A DNA stretch of 64,000 nucleotides from Siphonodentalium dalli (Eukaryota > Mollusca > Scaphopoda > Gadilida > Siphonodentaliidae), in the NCBI GenBank assembly GCA_032622095.1, contig CP136066.1, positions 11,245,784-11,309,783 on the forward strand. Direction: 5' to 3'. How positions within the stretch are numbered: position 1 is the stretch's first letter; each line of letters opens with the position of its first letter. The notes under the pieces were generated by a model, which saw nothing but the letters and a program-made list of their open reading frames with translations, was not told where the DNA came from and ran no database searches. Below, one piece after another: positions 39,401 through 44,260 of the stretch. A program made the position numbers and the translations under genes.

Positions 39401-41688
39401 ATAATTAATATAAGTCATATTGGATATCATGCCAAGCTGGATAATTAATATAAGTCATATTGGATATCATGCCAAGCTGGATAATTAATATAAGCCATAT
39501 TGGATATCATGCCAAGCTGGATAATTAATATAAGTCATATTGGATATCATGCCAAGCTGGATAATTAATATAAGCCATATTGGATATCATGCCAAGCTGG
39601 ATAATTACCAGCTGTGTTATTGTAGCCTTAATAACATTGAACTTCTCGAAGGTCACATAAAAGTCCGTTTTTGTGTAAACATATTGTTATTTCCAATCCA
39701 AACAAATAACACAGTATACAGATGACACATATAAGCAAAATAGAAGTGTTAGTATATGGAAACGAGGCTCAGACAACAAGCCCGAATGCTTATCAAATCA
39801 AATCGAATCGAATAAAATCAAATCAAATCAAATCAAGTTTAATGGTCTAAATCCAGTAAAACAGAATTATTACCACAGACATGGACAACATTAATATAAT
39901 ATGCAATACAATACAATACATAGAGGATCTACAACGAGTCCTCAGTTTATAGCGGAATTTACAAAATGAGTCCAGTAAAGGCTCGGTCCATACTTAATTT
40001 ACTGGACGAGTTTTGTAAATTCCGCTGTAAACTGGGGGCGAATTGTAGATTATATTTATTACATGATCCAAAACCTCGACAAAACTTACTTAAATCAACA
40101 AGCGGGATGCGAAACTAATAACGGCTTCTATATGACATGCGATGACGTTTTACGTAATTATGCTCCGCGTTTGTCCGCGTAAACAAATAGTCCCATATAA
40201 ATAAAGACCCTTTGTCATATTTAATGGCTTATATTTAATGAAATAACTTTTCAATCTCTTCATTCATTAGAGTTTATTGGAAAATATTGGAAGCCCTGGT
40301 ATTTTTGAGATATATCGTACTGGAATTTAAACAGACATCAAACCGGAAGTCAAAGGTCACCTGGCACTATTTCCTGTTATTAAACGAACGTTAAATATCA
40401 CAATTTATAGAATGGGTTTATTGAATGGAATAAGGGTAGGATCATGTAATAAAATACGATACAATACAATACAATACAATACAACACAACACAATGAAAC
40501 ATTAACCTGAACATTAATGCGAAAGGCGTTAATTTCGTCGGTTTTTCGTGAGTTGTCGTTCGTTGAATCGAAATTACTTCAAAATACACATTTCAATGAA
40601 AGATGGTGTCCATAGAAAGATGCAATATGTGACCCGCCATATCAAATCCAGTCGAAAGTCGAGATTGTTTTTACCCTGTGCCAATGCATTCTCTTATATA
40701 TGCGAGTCGACCATAGGTCGCCTCGCATATATAAGAGAATGCATTGGCCTAACAATTTTTTATCATTTTTTTTAAATAAATGTTTCTTACAATTTTTAGG
40801 ACAAAAAATAAAAAAAAAACATCCATTACCCTGCAGGGAGCCCCACACATATATAGAAGCATATAGAAGAGTGTCGTCGGCTAATGTTTGTCTGGGGCTC
40901 TGTATGGGTGAAATTATAAAATTGTTAAAGATTACAAGAAAAAATTTATTAAAATTGTAAAAAATTGTTAGGCCAATGCATTCTCTAATATATGCGAGGC
41001 GACCTATGGTCGACTCGCATATATAAGAGAATGCATTGGCACAGGGTAAAAAAATCCCGACCTACGACTGGATTTGATATGGCGGGTCACATATATATCA
41101 TTACTAGCAGGTGGACCCGACTTCGTCCGGGCTGTTTCCCATCTGCTTTTCGGCGAATTGCGCAATTTGACCTTGAATTGTCCATTTTGAAGGTCAAGGT
41201 GAGGTGTGGTCACGATTTGACCCGTCCAAAACACTGCCCGGACAAAAGTACGCGACAAAAGTATCCGTCGAAATCCATCCGGTTTTACTCGAATTAATCA
41301 TTTTGAAGGTCAAGGTCAGGTCGGGGTCACGATTTGACCCGGACAAAACACTCAGTGGACAAAAGTAACAATATGTATCAAATTTCGTGGAAATCCCATC
41401 AAAATTCGCGATTTGACCTTGAATTGACCCGATTTCAAGGTCAAGGTCACGTCGCACGGGCAAATGAATAAGCTTATGAGACTCCCCATACGAAAGTACC
41501 CCCACATACCAAGTTTCATCGAAATCCCGTGATATTCGGGCGTTTGACCTTGAAATGACCCGATTTCAAGGTCAAGTTCATGTCGCACGGGCTAATTAGT
41601 AGGCCTATGCCACTTCCCGATCGAAAGTACCCCCACATACCAAGTTTCATCGAAATCGGCCGTTTTCGAGTCCATCGCGAACACACCC

Positions 41689-41719
<31 letters not shown>

Positions 41720-42618
41720 ACACACACCCTCCCTAACGCACCCCCTCACACACACACACACACACACAGACAGATCTTCCAAAATATATAATAGATTTTA
41801 TGATATAAATTTAAGTAAGTATAGTACCAATATTTTGCAAGTGCGGACAGATAAAAATCTGTTTAAAAAAAACCAAAGACGACAACAATTGATACAAATT
41901 CTAGTTGATTATATGGGTGAATCGTTAGATGCCAGTATAAATCCTGTTAATTATATGGGTGAATCGTTAGATGCCAGTATAAATCCTATTATTTATATGT
42001 GTGAATCGGATGCCAGTATAAATCCTGTTAATTATATGTGTGAATCGGATGCCAGTATAAATCCTGTTAATCATATGTGTGAATCGTTAGATGCCAGTAT
42101 AAATCCTGTTCATTATATGTGTGAATCGGATGCCAGTATAAATCCTGTTAATCATATGTGTGAATCGTTAGATGCCAGTATACATCCTGTAAATTGTTAG
42201 ATGCCAGTATAAATCCTGTTAATTATATGTGTGTATCGTTAGATGCCAATATAAATCATGTTAATTATATGTGTGAATCGTTAGATGCCAGTATAAATTG
42301 AACTTTATCTTTGTCTTTTAAGCTACCAAATGTGGGTATAACTTTTGTACTGGCATCAAATAGGAATGACCGCTCTGATTGGAGCACATGACATATGTTA
42401 GAAGCTTGTATGAAGTCCTGCTCCGGTTTGAACACGTATGACGTCACCATGTATACCGGACATTACATGACTACATGGTACGAGAACTATATAATATAAC
42501 GGCCTACCTTATCTGAAACAGGTTGGGAACGCATGGAGAAGAATAAGACAACTGATGCTGTCGCAACAACGAGCATGATTTTGAATGCATATCCATAATT
42601 CATTCTCCCTCGTGACAT
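3417..42618 (-). CDS. METTL24-like: METTL24-like methyltransferase gene (4 exons visible, 3' end outside window)
   Basis: Seen: four minus-strand exons at 42618-42508, 21985-21837, 14079-13948 and 3491-3417, each with plausible AG/GT borders. Phases fit throughout: exon 1 ends in phase 0 and exon 2 starts in phase 0; exons 2 and 3 each end with two spare bases and the next exon supplies one. Joined, they encode a short cytoplasmic tail, one membrane segment, a stem, then DDGGWEVC, CIVYSFG, GDWSFDD and CEIHSFDP. Known: these motifs are the hallmark of the METTL24 family (Pfam Methyltransf_22-like), predicted S-adenosylmethionine-dependent enzymes whose substrate is not established. The CIVYSFG-GDWSFDD segment is the SAM-binding motif I region. 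Inferred: a type II protein of the secretory pathway; the remaining C-terminal half must lie left of the window. Odd: introns of about 20.5, 7.8 and 10.5 kb are filled with satellites, two of them made from the gene's own splice donors. Other small exons could have been missed. Confidence 0.85.
3492..3989. other. Intron 3, non-repetitive part
   Basis: AT-rich sequence between exon 4 and the 32-bp satellite. I see no exon, RNA gene or mobile element. An A/T homopolymer-rich patch lies at 3660-3790. Confidence 0.5.
8089..10200 (-). repeat. Higher-order block, copy 1 of a 2112-bp tandem duplication
   Basis: 66 monomers whose variant order is repeated exactly 2112 bp later. Landmarks: the GCGAGT-type unit at 8171 versus 10283, and the unit with 'tatagctc' at about 9906 versus 12018. 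Identity breaks just left of 8089 and after about 12349. Confidence 0.85.
10201..12349 (-). repeat. Higher-order block, copy 2 of the 2112-bp duplication
   Basis: Second copy of the 66-monomer block, identical at every landmark checked. Either a recent unequal exchange or an assembly duplication; long reads would distinguish these. Confidence 0.85.
12620..13300 (-). repeat. Alternating 64-bp dimers within the donor satellite
   Basis: Units of type 'cccgaataaataatcgatg' alternate with 'cccgaatgagtaaacgatg' or 'cccgaattaataaacgatg', giving a dimeric higher-order repeat distinct from the flanking monomeric order. Confidence 0.75.
13948..14079 (-). CDS. METTL24-like: METTL24-like exon 3: DDGGWEVC...CIVYSFG
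   Basis: Acceptor 'cttatttcag' ends at 14080. The 132-nt exon completes a split codon, then reads FVDAIEIPCRRKYRFGKL, DDGGWEVCAEDKY and NNCIVYSF, and ends with GG before donor GTGAGT at 13947. The pattern of a Cys, basic residues, R-x-G, D-G-G-W-x-V-C and C-I-V-Y-S-F-G is diagnostic for METTL24-type proteins. The final 24 nt lie in the last unit of the 32-bp satellite: TGCATCGTTTATTCATTCGG followed by the donor is the satellite monomer itself. Upstream, the acceptor-proximal intron is also repeated (38-bp array). Reading past the donor gives an immediate TGA. Confidence 0.88.
14083..14352 (-). repeat. 38-bp array at the exon 3 acceptor, about 7 copies
   Basis: Unit core 'taagggtgcggtcgctctat' plus 'gtaatactacacgtc'; period 38 bp with one truncated (about 29 bp) and one extended unit. 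On the gene strand the array is the acceptor-proximal part of intron 2: the real acceptor reads 'cgcacccttatttcag' and the repeats read 'cgcacccttattagac'. Confidence 0.9.
14402..14801. mobile_element. piggyBac-like MITE (TTAA/CCCTTT ends) carrying a nested double-hairpin element
   Basis: Ends are TTAA-CCCTTTACCCAACAGAAT at 14402 and its inverse at 14798-14801 (TTAACCCTTTACCAAACAAA on the minus strand). The TTAA target site and CCCTTT start are those of piggyBac elements; no transposase is present, so it is non-autonomous. The inner part (14426-14654) is another inverted-repeat element. Confidence 0.75.
14426..14654. mobile_element. Nested element with two terminal hairpins (CCCTGTGCCAATGC ends)
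   Basis: Terminal inverted repeats of about 75 bp (14426-14500 and 14580-14654), each of which is itself a near-perfect palindrome (14432-14500; 14580-14648): stem GCCAATGCATTCTCTTATAT continuing to GCGAG, with loop CGACC-ATA-GGTCG. The A/T-rich core between them resembles that of the copy at 40674-41046. Confidence 0.85.
14953..15292 (+). pseudogene. LINE ORF2 C-terminal remnant
   Basis: The frame reads LTRFRPSSHSLEIEKGRYSG, then a degenerate zinc-knuckle-like segment with DEQHFVMKCP, and stops at TAG (15238). The same frame continues as FMTSEDTSVMKWLVHLY, so the stop is a lesion in an old reading frame. Such a 'sahsLeIekGRY...R.C..C...DE.HF...CP' module is common at the C-terminus of invertebrate non-LTR retrotransposon ORF2 proteins. 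One of the expected cysteines is missing (RELCKL). The 3'UTR probably runs to about 15860. It is a dead 5'-truncated copy. Clade not assigned. Confidence 0.65.
15293..15930 (+). mobile_element. Probable LINE 3'UTR and tail
   Basis: Follows the ORF2 remnant. The segment 15742-15852 has 'ggcggcaggaagacggcc', 'ccatgccgctcctgtgcaa' and ends with 'ttgtgcaaataaac'. A similar tail occurs in reverse orientation at 42641-42760, which supports a shared 3' end. Confidence 0.5.
15931..16494. other. Intron 2 sequence; one isolated monomer of the 88-bp family
   Basis: No exon recognised. At 16094-16120 'agagtttctgtctggaaca' followed by 'ttctttatta' resembles the monomer of the array that starts 560 bp later, with a hairpin element between. 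Confidence 0.45.
16495..16658. mobile_element. Hairpin (foldback) element, 164 bp
   Basis: Near-perfect palindrome from 'atagaacc' to 'ggttctat', arms of about 78 bp with stem TTATCGCACTCGATTTGTTG and centre near 'gggactacgtccc'. The left flank reads (minus strand) TTTATTACATA about 4 bp from the stem, a flank shared by other hairpins in this window. Confidence 0.8.
16659..17858. repeat. 44/88-bp minisatellite
   Basis: Units built from 'gtgatcacaggcaatgaatg', 'agagttcctgtgtggaacat' and 'tctttctgatgtgatccc'. From 16740 to 17310 the array is a regular 88-bp dimer (about 6.5 copies); to the right it degenerates into 44-bp and mixed units. Confidence 0.92.
17859..18270. other. Intron 2 sequence with a short direct repeat
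   Basis: The only structure is 'attattagtacacatctcga' repeated at 17978 and 18019. No exon or RNA gene seen. Confidence 0.45.
18271..18512. mobile_element. piggyBac-like MITE containing one mobile hairpin
   Basis: TTAA-CCCTTTGAGTGCCAGG at 18271 and the inverse (TTAACCCTTTGAGTGGCAGG on the minus strand) ending at 18512, with TTAA on both sides. The terminal repeats differ from those of the 14402 element after CCCTTT. Inside, 18317-18390 is the left arm of the same double-hairpin element found at 14426 and 40674; the right arm is absent. Confidence 0.8.
18513..18957. other. Intron 2 sequence, nothing recognised
   Basis: No exon, RNA or repeat structure seen beyond a short C-rich patch at 18826-18842. 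Confidence 0.4.
18958..19065. mobile_element. Hairpin element, 108 bp
   Basis: Imperfect palindrome with arms GTTGCCGGATACGG.../...CCGTAGCCGTCAAC and stem centre GAGATTAATATCGGGC. The right flank 'ttttatcatgc' loosely matches the TTTATTAYATG flank of other hairpins. Confidence 0.65.
19066..19752. other. Intron 2 sequence with two 'gcttaagcgcaatatgg' repeats
   Basis: No exon recognised; the minus-strand ORF at 19471-19211 lacks splice or family support. 'tattgtgcttaagcgcaata' occurs twice near 19697-19733 and a related motif occurs at 53212-53262. Confidence 0.4.
19753..19854. mobile_element. Palindromic mariner-like MITE, partial copy
   Basis: A perfect hairpin (19753-19823, ACCACAGCAGAATTATTGGT stem) followed by 'ttaagtgatcaattactttg' and 'gacattactgta', identical to the right half of the next element. 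The matching left terminus is missing. Confidence 0.7.
19896..20031. mobile_element. Fully palindromic mariner-like MITE, 136 bp
   Basis: The whole element is one inverted repeat: TACAGTAATGCCCAAAGTAA... to its inverse ending CATTACTGTA, with an inner stem CACTTAACCACAGCATAATT. CAGT ends flanked by TA fit Tc1/mariner target sites. No transposase. Confidence 0.7.
20005..20320. other. Intron 2 sequence, nothing recognised
   Basis: Apart from the end of the palindromic element, no exon or repeat was seen. Confidence 0.35.
20321..20985. repeat. Degenerate tandem repeat, about 4 units, with a G-run
   Basis: Four diverged copies of a segment containing 'ccgat(g)aa...aatt(t/a)gt(a/g)gagcgat...gaccaatgttgac' start near 20338, 20487, 20802 and 20887. 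A run of 16 G lies near 20570. Confidence 0.55.
20986..21384. other. Intron 2 sequence, nothing recognised
   Basis: No exon, RNA gene or repeat seen between the degenerate repeats and the 28-bp donor array. Confidence 0.35.
21385..21850 (-). repeat. 28-bp splice-donor array at the end of exon 2, 17 copies
   Basis: Exact 28-bp period (units start 21385, 21413, 21441 ... ; 448 bp between the first and last 'gtagacgtc'). On the gene strand the unit is ATCAAAGACGTCTACCTCAG plus GTAAGAAT: the last 20 nt of exon 2, its donor and 8 nt of intron. The rightmost copy is the exon end itself. All copies keep CAG|GTAAG; variants change only the codon before it (ACATCAG, ATCTCAG) or the intron bases. Confidence 0.95.
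21837..21985 (-). CDS. METTL24-like: METTL24-like exon 2 (149 nt), donor tandemly amplified
   Basis: Acceptor tract 'tttcttatattgcag' precedes 21985; the exon reads LRVITNAARNVAARDSRDYL, continues TDFLYKKYVQNGKMN and ends at IKDVYL plus two bases, with donor CTCAG|GTAAGA at 21837/21836. 149 nt gives phase 0 at the start and two spare bases at the end, which fits exon 3. This is the stem/pre-catalytic region, poorly conserved in the family, so the assignment rests on splice sites, phase and position between exons 1 and 3. The last 20 nt of the exon and its donor are the unit of the adjoining 28-bp array. Reading through the donor meets TAA at once. Confidence 0.75.
21986..22744. other. Intron 1 acceptor side, nothing else recognised
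   Basis: Starts with the exon 2 acceptor tract (21986-22010 on the minus strand). The rest is AT-rich with no exon or mobile element recognised. Confidence 0.45.
22745..23735. repeat. 34-bp minisatellite, about 29 copies
   Basis: Unit 'tgaatggtccgcggcttcaa' plus 'gccgtttttatttg', period 34 bp. Variants with 'agattatcatactgtttatt' occur at 23445-23550. Each unit has a SacII site (CCGCGG) and a small stem (GGCTTcaaGCC). The first unit (22749-22795) contains a piece of the next array's monomer. Confidence 0.92.
24300..29085. repeat. 2393-bp higher-order tandem duplication in the 37-bp array
   Basis: Blocks of about 24300-26690 and 26690-29085 share the same order of variant monomers at an offset of 2393 bp: the 'gaatagattgagcc' unit at 25687 and 28080, the 'ggagccagca' unit at 26441 and 28834, and the 'gtgaatagtggtgtatag' unit near 26508 and 28901. 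Confidence 0.8.
29451..31864. repeat. 1207-bp higher-order tandem duplication in the 37-bp array
   Basis: The sequence from 29451 recurs from 30658 (offset 1207 bp), including the 'gtgtatagtggtg' unit and the terminal 'gggggttgc' units, with scattered substitutions. Confidence 0.8.
32186..33470. other. Intron 1 sequence, no gene recognised
   Basis: Unique AT-rich sequence. A fragment 'ccattggcacagga' at 32659-32672 resembles an end of the double-hairpin MITE but is too short to call. Confidence 0.4.
33476..33603. repeat. 42-bp tandem repeat, 3 copies
   Basis: Unit 'caactacacgatcctaatgg' plus 'agaacttaaagagggaatcc'. Three copies with few changes. An open plus frame gives LHDPNGELKE three times, but nothing else supports coding. 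Confidence 0.85.
33749..33907. mobile_element. Hairpin element, about 159 bp
   Basis: Arms GCGGTTCTCGAGTGAATAC...GGAATATAACTATTCCCAC and their inverse around 'gcggccttggccgc'. Left flank TATAGAGGAT; right flank TTTATTATATG 10 bp beyond the stem. Both flanks recur at the 39927 hairpin. Confidence 0.85.
33908..34308. other. Intron 1 sequence right of the hairpin
   Basis: Starts with the conserved TTTATTATATG flank (33910-33922). No exon or other element recognised. Confidence 0.4.
34309..34615 (-). pseudogene. Crypton-like recombinase gene, C-terminal piece
   Basis: The minus frame reads through a Ser/Thr-rich tail and KSIFSNATFSGSVYMHFHSF, like the C-terminal tails of Crypton-derived (DUF3504-type) tyrosine recombinase proteins of invertebrates. 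It lies directly downstream of the main body but is separated from it by a 1.84-kb insertion. The frames on either side of the insertion do not match if the 6-bp target duplication is removed, so the gene was already shifted or another change occurred. Confidence 0.55.
34616..36455. mobile_element. Inserted element with terminal inverted repeats, 1.84 kb
   Basis: Flanked by the 6-bp direct repeat AGCTCG (34610-34615 and 36456-36461). Ends are inverted: 'gggatgtggctagaggg' at 34635 versus 'cctatagccacatcca' at 36428. Inside, a segment of about 200 bp containing 'ggcccggtgtg', 'gaaaattttgaaa' and 'tctagact' is duplicated (35040-35240 and 35890-36090), with a third partial copy at 36110-36240 ('gttggaaatttc...aggttggaaa'). 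C- and G-runs sit at both ends. No transposase was recognised; ORFs inside lack family resemblance. Confidence 0.65.
36429..37416 (-). pseudogene. Crypton-like tyrosine recombinase gene, main body (frameshifted, internally deleted)
   Basis: Minus strand. A short ORF starts at 37416 (MEDGFEIDVEGDVFWDSIM...) and stops at 37321. From 37318 an ORF has a poly-Ser stretch and then SRFINVTDDEVSQLND, the usual N-terminus of Crypton-derived proteins. Near 36985 a single-base shift in a C-run moves the frame; the next ORF (from 36944) reads RKKDGTEYDPLSLRAF and GNKPFEADPITQDDVERF. The recombinase core then jumps to CRKLLVQSLN, IIQVSGHKNV and LLNYS, so the catalytic R-K (residue 98), His (121) and nucleophile Tyr (130 of that ORF) remain, but about 150 residues with the first catalytic Arg are missing. 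Three lesions (frameshift, deletion, insertion) make it dead. It lies in intron 1 of the METTL24-like gene, same strand. Confidence 0.75.
37417..37985. other. Upstream of the Crypton-like gene; 21-bp repeat
   Basis: Contains about 4 copies of a 21-bp unit ('gtaatataaggaagctagc', 37585-37665). No exon recognised. Confidence 0.5.
37990..39607. repeat. 40-bp minisatellite, about 40 copies
   Basis: Unit 'gccaagctggataattaata' plus 'taagccatattggatatcat', exact 40-bp period; a GCCAATCTGC variant recurs in pairs at intervals of 240-320 bp. The first units (37996-38060) carry 'aacatgtacaacacatgaat', matching in inverse orientation the 5' part of the Crypton-like gene (37285-37345). Confidence 0.95.
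39608..39926. other. Flank with (AAATC)n microsatellite
   Basis: A pentanucleotide (AAATC/GAATC) run lies at 39793-39836. Otherwise nothing recognised. Confidence 0.55.
39927..40050. mobile_element. Hairpin element, 124 bp
   Basis: Arms ATCTACAACGAG...GCGGAATTTACAAAATGAGTC and the inverse, loop near 'ggctcggtccatactta'. Left flank ATAGAGGAT and right flank TTTATTACATG are shared with the 33749 hairpin although the arms are unrelated. Confidence 0.85.
40051..40626. other. Intron 1 sequence; (AATAC)n microsatellite
   Basis: Pentanucleotide (AATAC/AACAC) run at 40454-40494. No exon recognised. Confidence 0.5.
40627..41094. mobile_element. MITE with GTGACCCGCC ends carrying the double-hairpin element
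   Basis: Outer inverted repeat TATGTGACCCGCCATATCAA (40627) with its inverse ending at 41093. Inside, 40674-41046 is the double-hairpin element: left arm 40674-40748, right arm 40971-41046, each palindromic and nearly identical to 14426-14654. The inner core has gained an insertion at about 40829-40912 with imperfect inverted ends ('gggagccccacaca'/'tgtctggggctc'). Confidence 0.85.
41110..41690. repeat. Degenerate 'tgaccttgaa' dispersed repeat, 4 units
   Basis: Diverged units of 100-150 bp containing 'atttgaccttgaattgaccc', 'ttcaaggtcaaggtca' and 'acataccaagtttcatcg'. A reverse-oriented relative lies at 55531-55695. Such units are common in mollusc genomes (established knowledge, from memory). 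Confidence 0.7.
41686..41770. repeat. Poly-C and (CA)n microsatellite
   Basis: A run of about 20 C is followed by two (CA)n tracts separated by 'ccctccctaacgcacccc'. Confidence 0.9.
41905..42300. repeat. 39/42-bp tandem repeat, about 10 copies
   Basis: Unit 'gatgccagtataaatcctgt' plus 'taattatatgtgtgaatcgt'; units with or without TTA give 42 or 39 bp. It lies just downstream of exon 1 on the gene strand, but the monomer contains none of exon 1's donor. Confidence 0.9.
42301..42507. other. Start of intron 1
   Basis: Begins on the minus strand with the exon 1 donor GTAGGC. Otherwise unremarkable. Confidence 0.5.
42508..42618 (-). CDS. METTL24-like: METTL24-like exon 1: N-terminal membrane anchor
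   Basis: 37 codons from ATG at 42618 to donor AAG|GTAGGC at 42508/42507. Residues 1-13 (MSRGRMNYGYAFK) are basic; residues 14-29 (IMLVVATASVVLFFSM) form a single hydrophobic segment, then a polar stem begins (RSQPVSDK). This is a type II signal anchor typical of Golgi/ER enzymes. A possible acceptor (TTTCAG) ends at 42635, so the exon may start at 42634 with 16 nt of 5'UTR and further exons may lie upstream; the frame is open back to that acceptor, so the start Met is likely but not certain. The exon ends in phase 0, matching the next exon. A retrotransposon 3' fragment begins only about 20 bp upstream. Confidence 0.7.
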
Positions 42619-42640
42619 CTTTGACCAAACAGATCTGAAA

Positions 42641-42760
42641 TTATTGAATTGAATTGAATGTTTATTTGCACAATTATACAATACAGTAGTATATAATTAT
42701 ATGTATACATATTTACATGTGCATGGGTGGCATGGCCGTCGTCCTGCCACCCCTGTAATA
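42641..42760 (-). mobile_element. LINE-like 3' end fragment
   Basis: On the minus strand: 'aggggtggcaggacgacggc', 'catgccacccatgcacatg', then AATAAACATTCAATTCAATT at the end. It resembles the 3' end at 15742-15852. Its terminal (AATTC)n touches the exon 1 acceptor region. How far it extends right is unclear. Confidence 0.5.
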
Positions 42761-43354
42761 TAACATTACATGTATGATTGAGATGGCGTTCATTGCTAAA
42801 TAATGAGTATTTACAACAAGGATGAGCGTGGAAGGGTTTGTCAATTGTAAATCTTCTTATACAATAGGACAGTCTGACATTCGAATATGTGTTTAATGTT
42901 AGGACTAAGCTAATTATATACGTATAATTAAATCGCCCAAAAAAAGGTGAGGGTACCTGGGTGACTCATACTTGTTGGGCCATGCCAATAATGTCAGTGA
43001 TTCCATGTTGTTACTCTGCAGGATTTACATCCTCGAGTTTTACATATAGTATCATTACCATATTGTGATAATAGATTATTGGTGATAGACTTTTTGAATG
43101 GTGTTTTATTTGGAGAATTTCTGAGCGAAGCGTTCAAACAGTTCCATACATTGGGGAAAGCGTGTTTTTGGAAGTATTAGTGAGAAATTTGTTCTCGGTT
43201 GTGTCATCATCAAACTTCCGGCTTGTCTGGTTATAGATATGGGTGTATATTTGAATGTTTTTTCGACTGAGGAGCGTTTTCTGGCAGCGTTCCTCTATTT
43301 AAATCACTAATATCCTTTTTCACTCGCTCCCTTGAGAGGAGAGGCACGAATAAC
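42761..43354. other. Upstream of exon 1, nothing firmly recognised
   Basis: Could be more of the retrotransposon fragment. A minus-frame CKTRGCKSC motif near 43050 is noted but not assigned. Confidence 0.35.
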
Positions 43355-43357
43355 ACG

Positions 43358-43624
43358 AACATTTTATACCGAGTATTATTAATTAATTATCACATTTTAT
43401 ACAGAGTATTATTAATTAATTATCACATTTTATACCGAGTATTATTAATTAATTATCACATTTTATACCGAGTATTATTAATTAATTATCACATTTTATA
43501 CCGAGTATTATTAATTAATTATCACATTTTATACCGAGTATTATTAATTAATTATCACATTTTATACCGAGTATTATTAATTAATTATCACATTTTATAC
43601 CGAGTATTATTAATTAATTATCAC
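43358..43624. repeat. 33-bp minisatellite, 8 copies
   Basis: Unit 'cacattttataccgagtatt' plus 'attaattaattat', almost invariant. Confidence 0.95.
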
Positions 43625-43829
43625 AAATCTGACTTGAGTGACATATTATTGACCTCGGATGATATCACCTCAAACTCGGCTGTTAACCGACTAAACACGG
43701 CTGATAGTAGTATCTATGTTCCGTATCATGATTATAGAAGCATTCCTATAATTTATTTACCAACAGGACTGTAAAATTTCAAAACAATTATCCAATACAT
43801 GTGGGTTGTAGGGTGTGCTGATGGATTGC

Positions 43830-44260
43830 CATTTGAAATCCAAGATGGCTGCTGGCGGCAAGGGAGGGAGAAAGGGAGGCTCTCATCTAGATGTCACCTC
43901 GAAGATCCATTATGAGGTTTGGTGACGATTGGATGAGAAATGTGATTTGTCAGGAGTGCTAACGAATTTAGTCATACAAAGAGTAACATTCAAGATGGCC
44001 ACTGACAGCCATGTTTGTTTTTACATAATTCGGGATAAAATGGGAGACACGCATCGATAGGTCACACTGAGGATCCATATGCAGTTTGGTGATGATCGGA
44101 TGAGGGATAAGCTGTGTAGGGTGTGTTAAAGGATTTAGTTATGCAAAGAGTAGAATCCAAGATGGCTGCCGGTGGCCAAGTTTTTCATCGAAAATCGTTC
44201 AAATTTAACAGCTCCCATCTAGAGGTGATCCTAGACCCATATACCGAATATTGTTGATAT
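43830..44260. repeat. Degenerate 'caagatggctgc' repeat, 3 units
   Basis: Three diverged units of 150-165 bp with 'tccaagatggctgctggc', 'catctagatgtcacc', 'gaggatccatatgcagtttg' and 'gatgatcggatgag'. A dispersed family often seen in marine invertebrates. Confidence 0.75.

Noticed and set aside
41580-42200. 206-codon plus ORF
   Set aside because: Crosses a dispersed repeat, a C/CA microsatellite and a 39/42-bp array; a chance open frame.
43010-43110. Minus-frame CKTRGCKSC motif suggesting a Penelope-like element
   Set aside because: Too short; no GIY-YIG or RT motif follows in any frame I checked.
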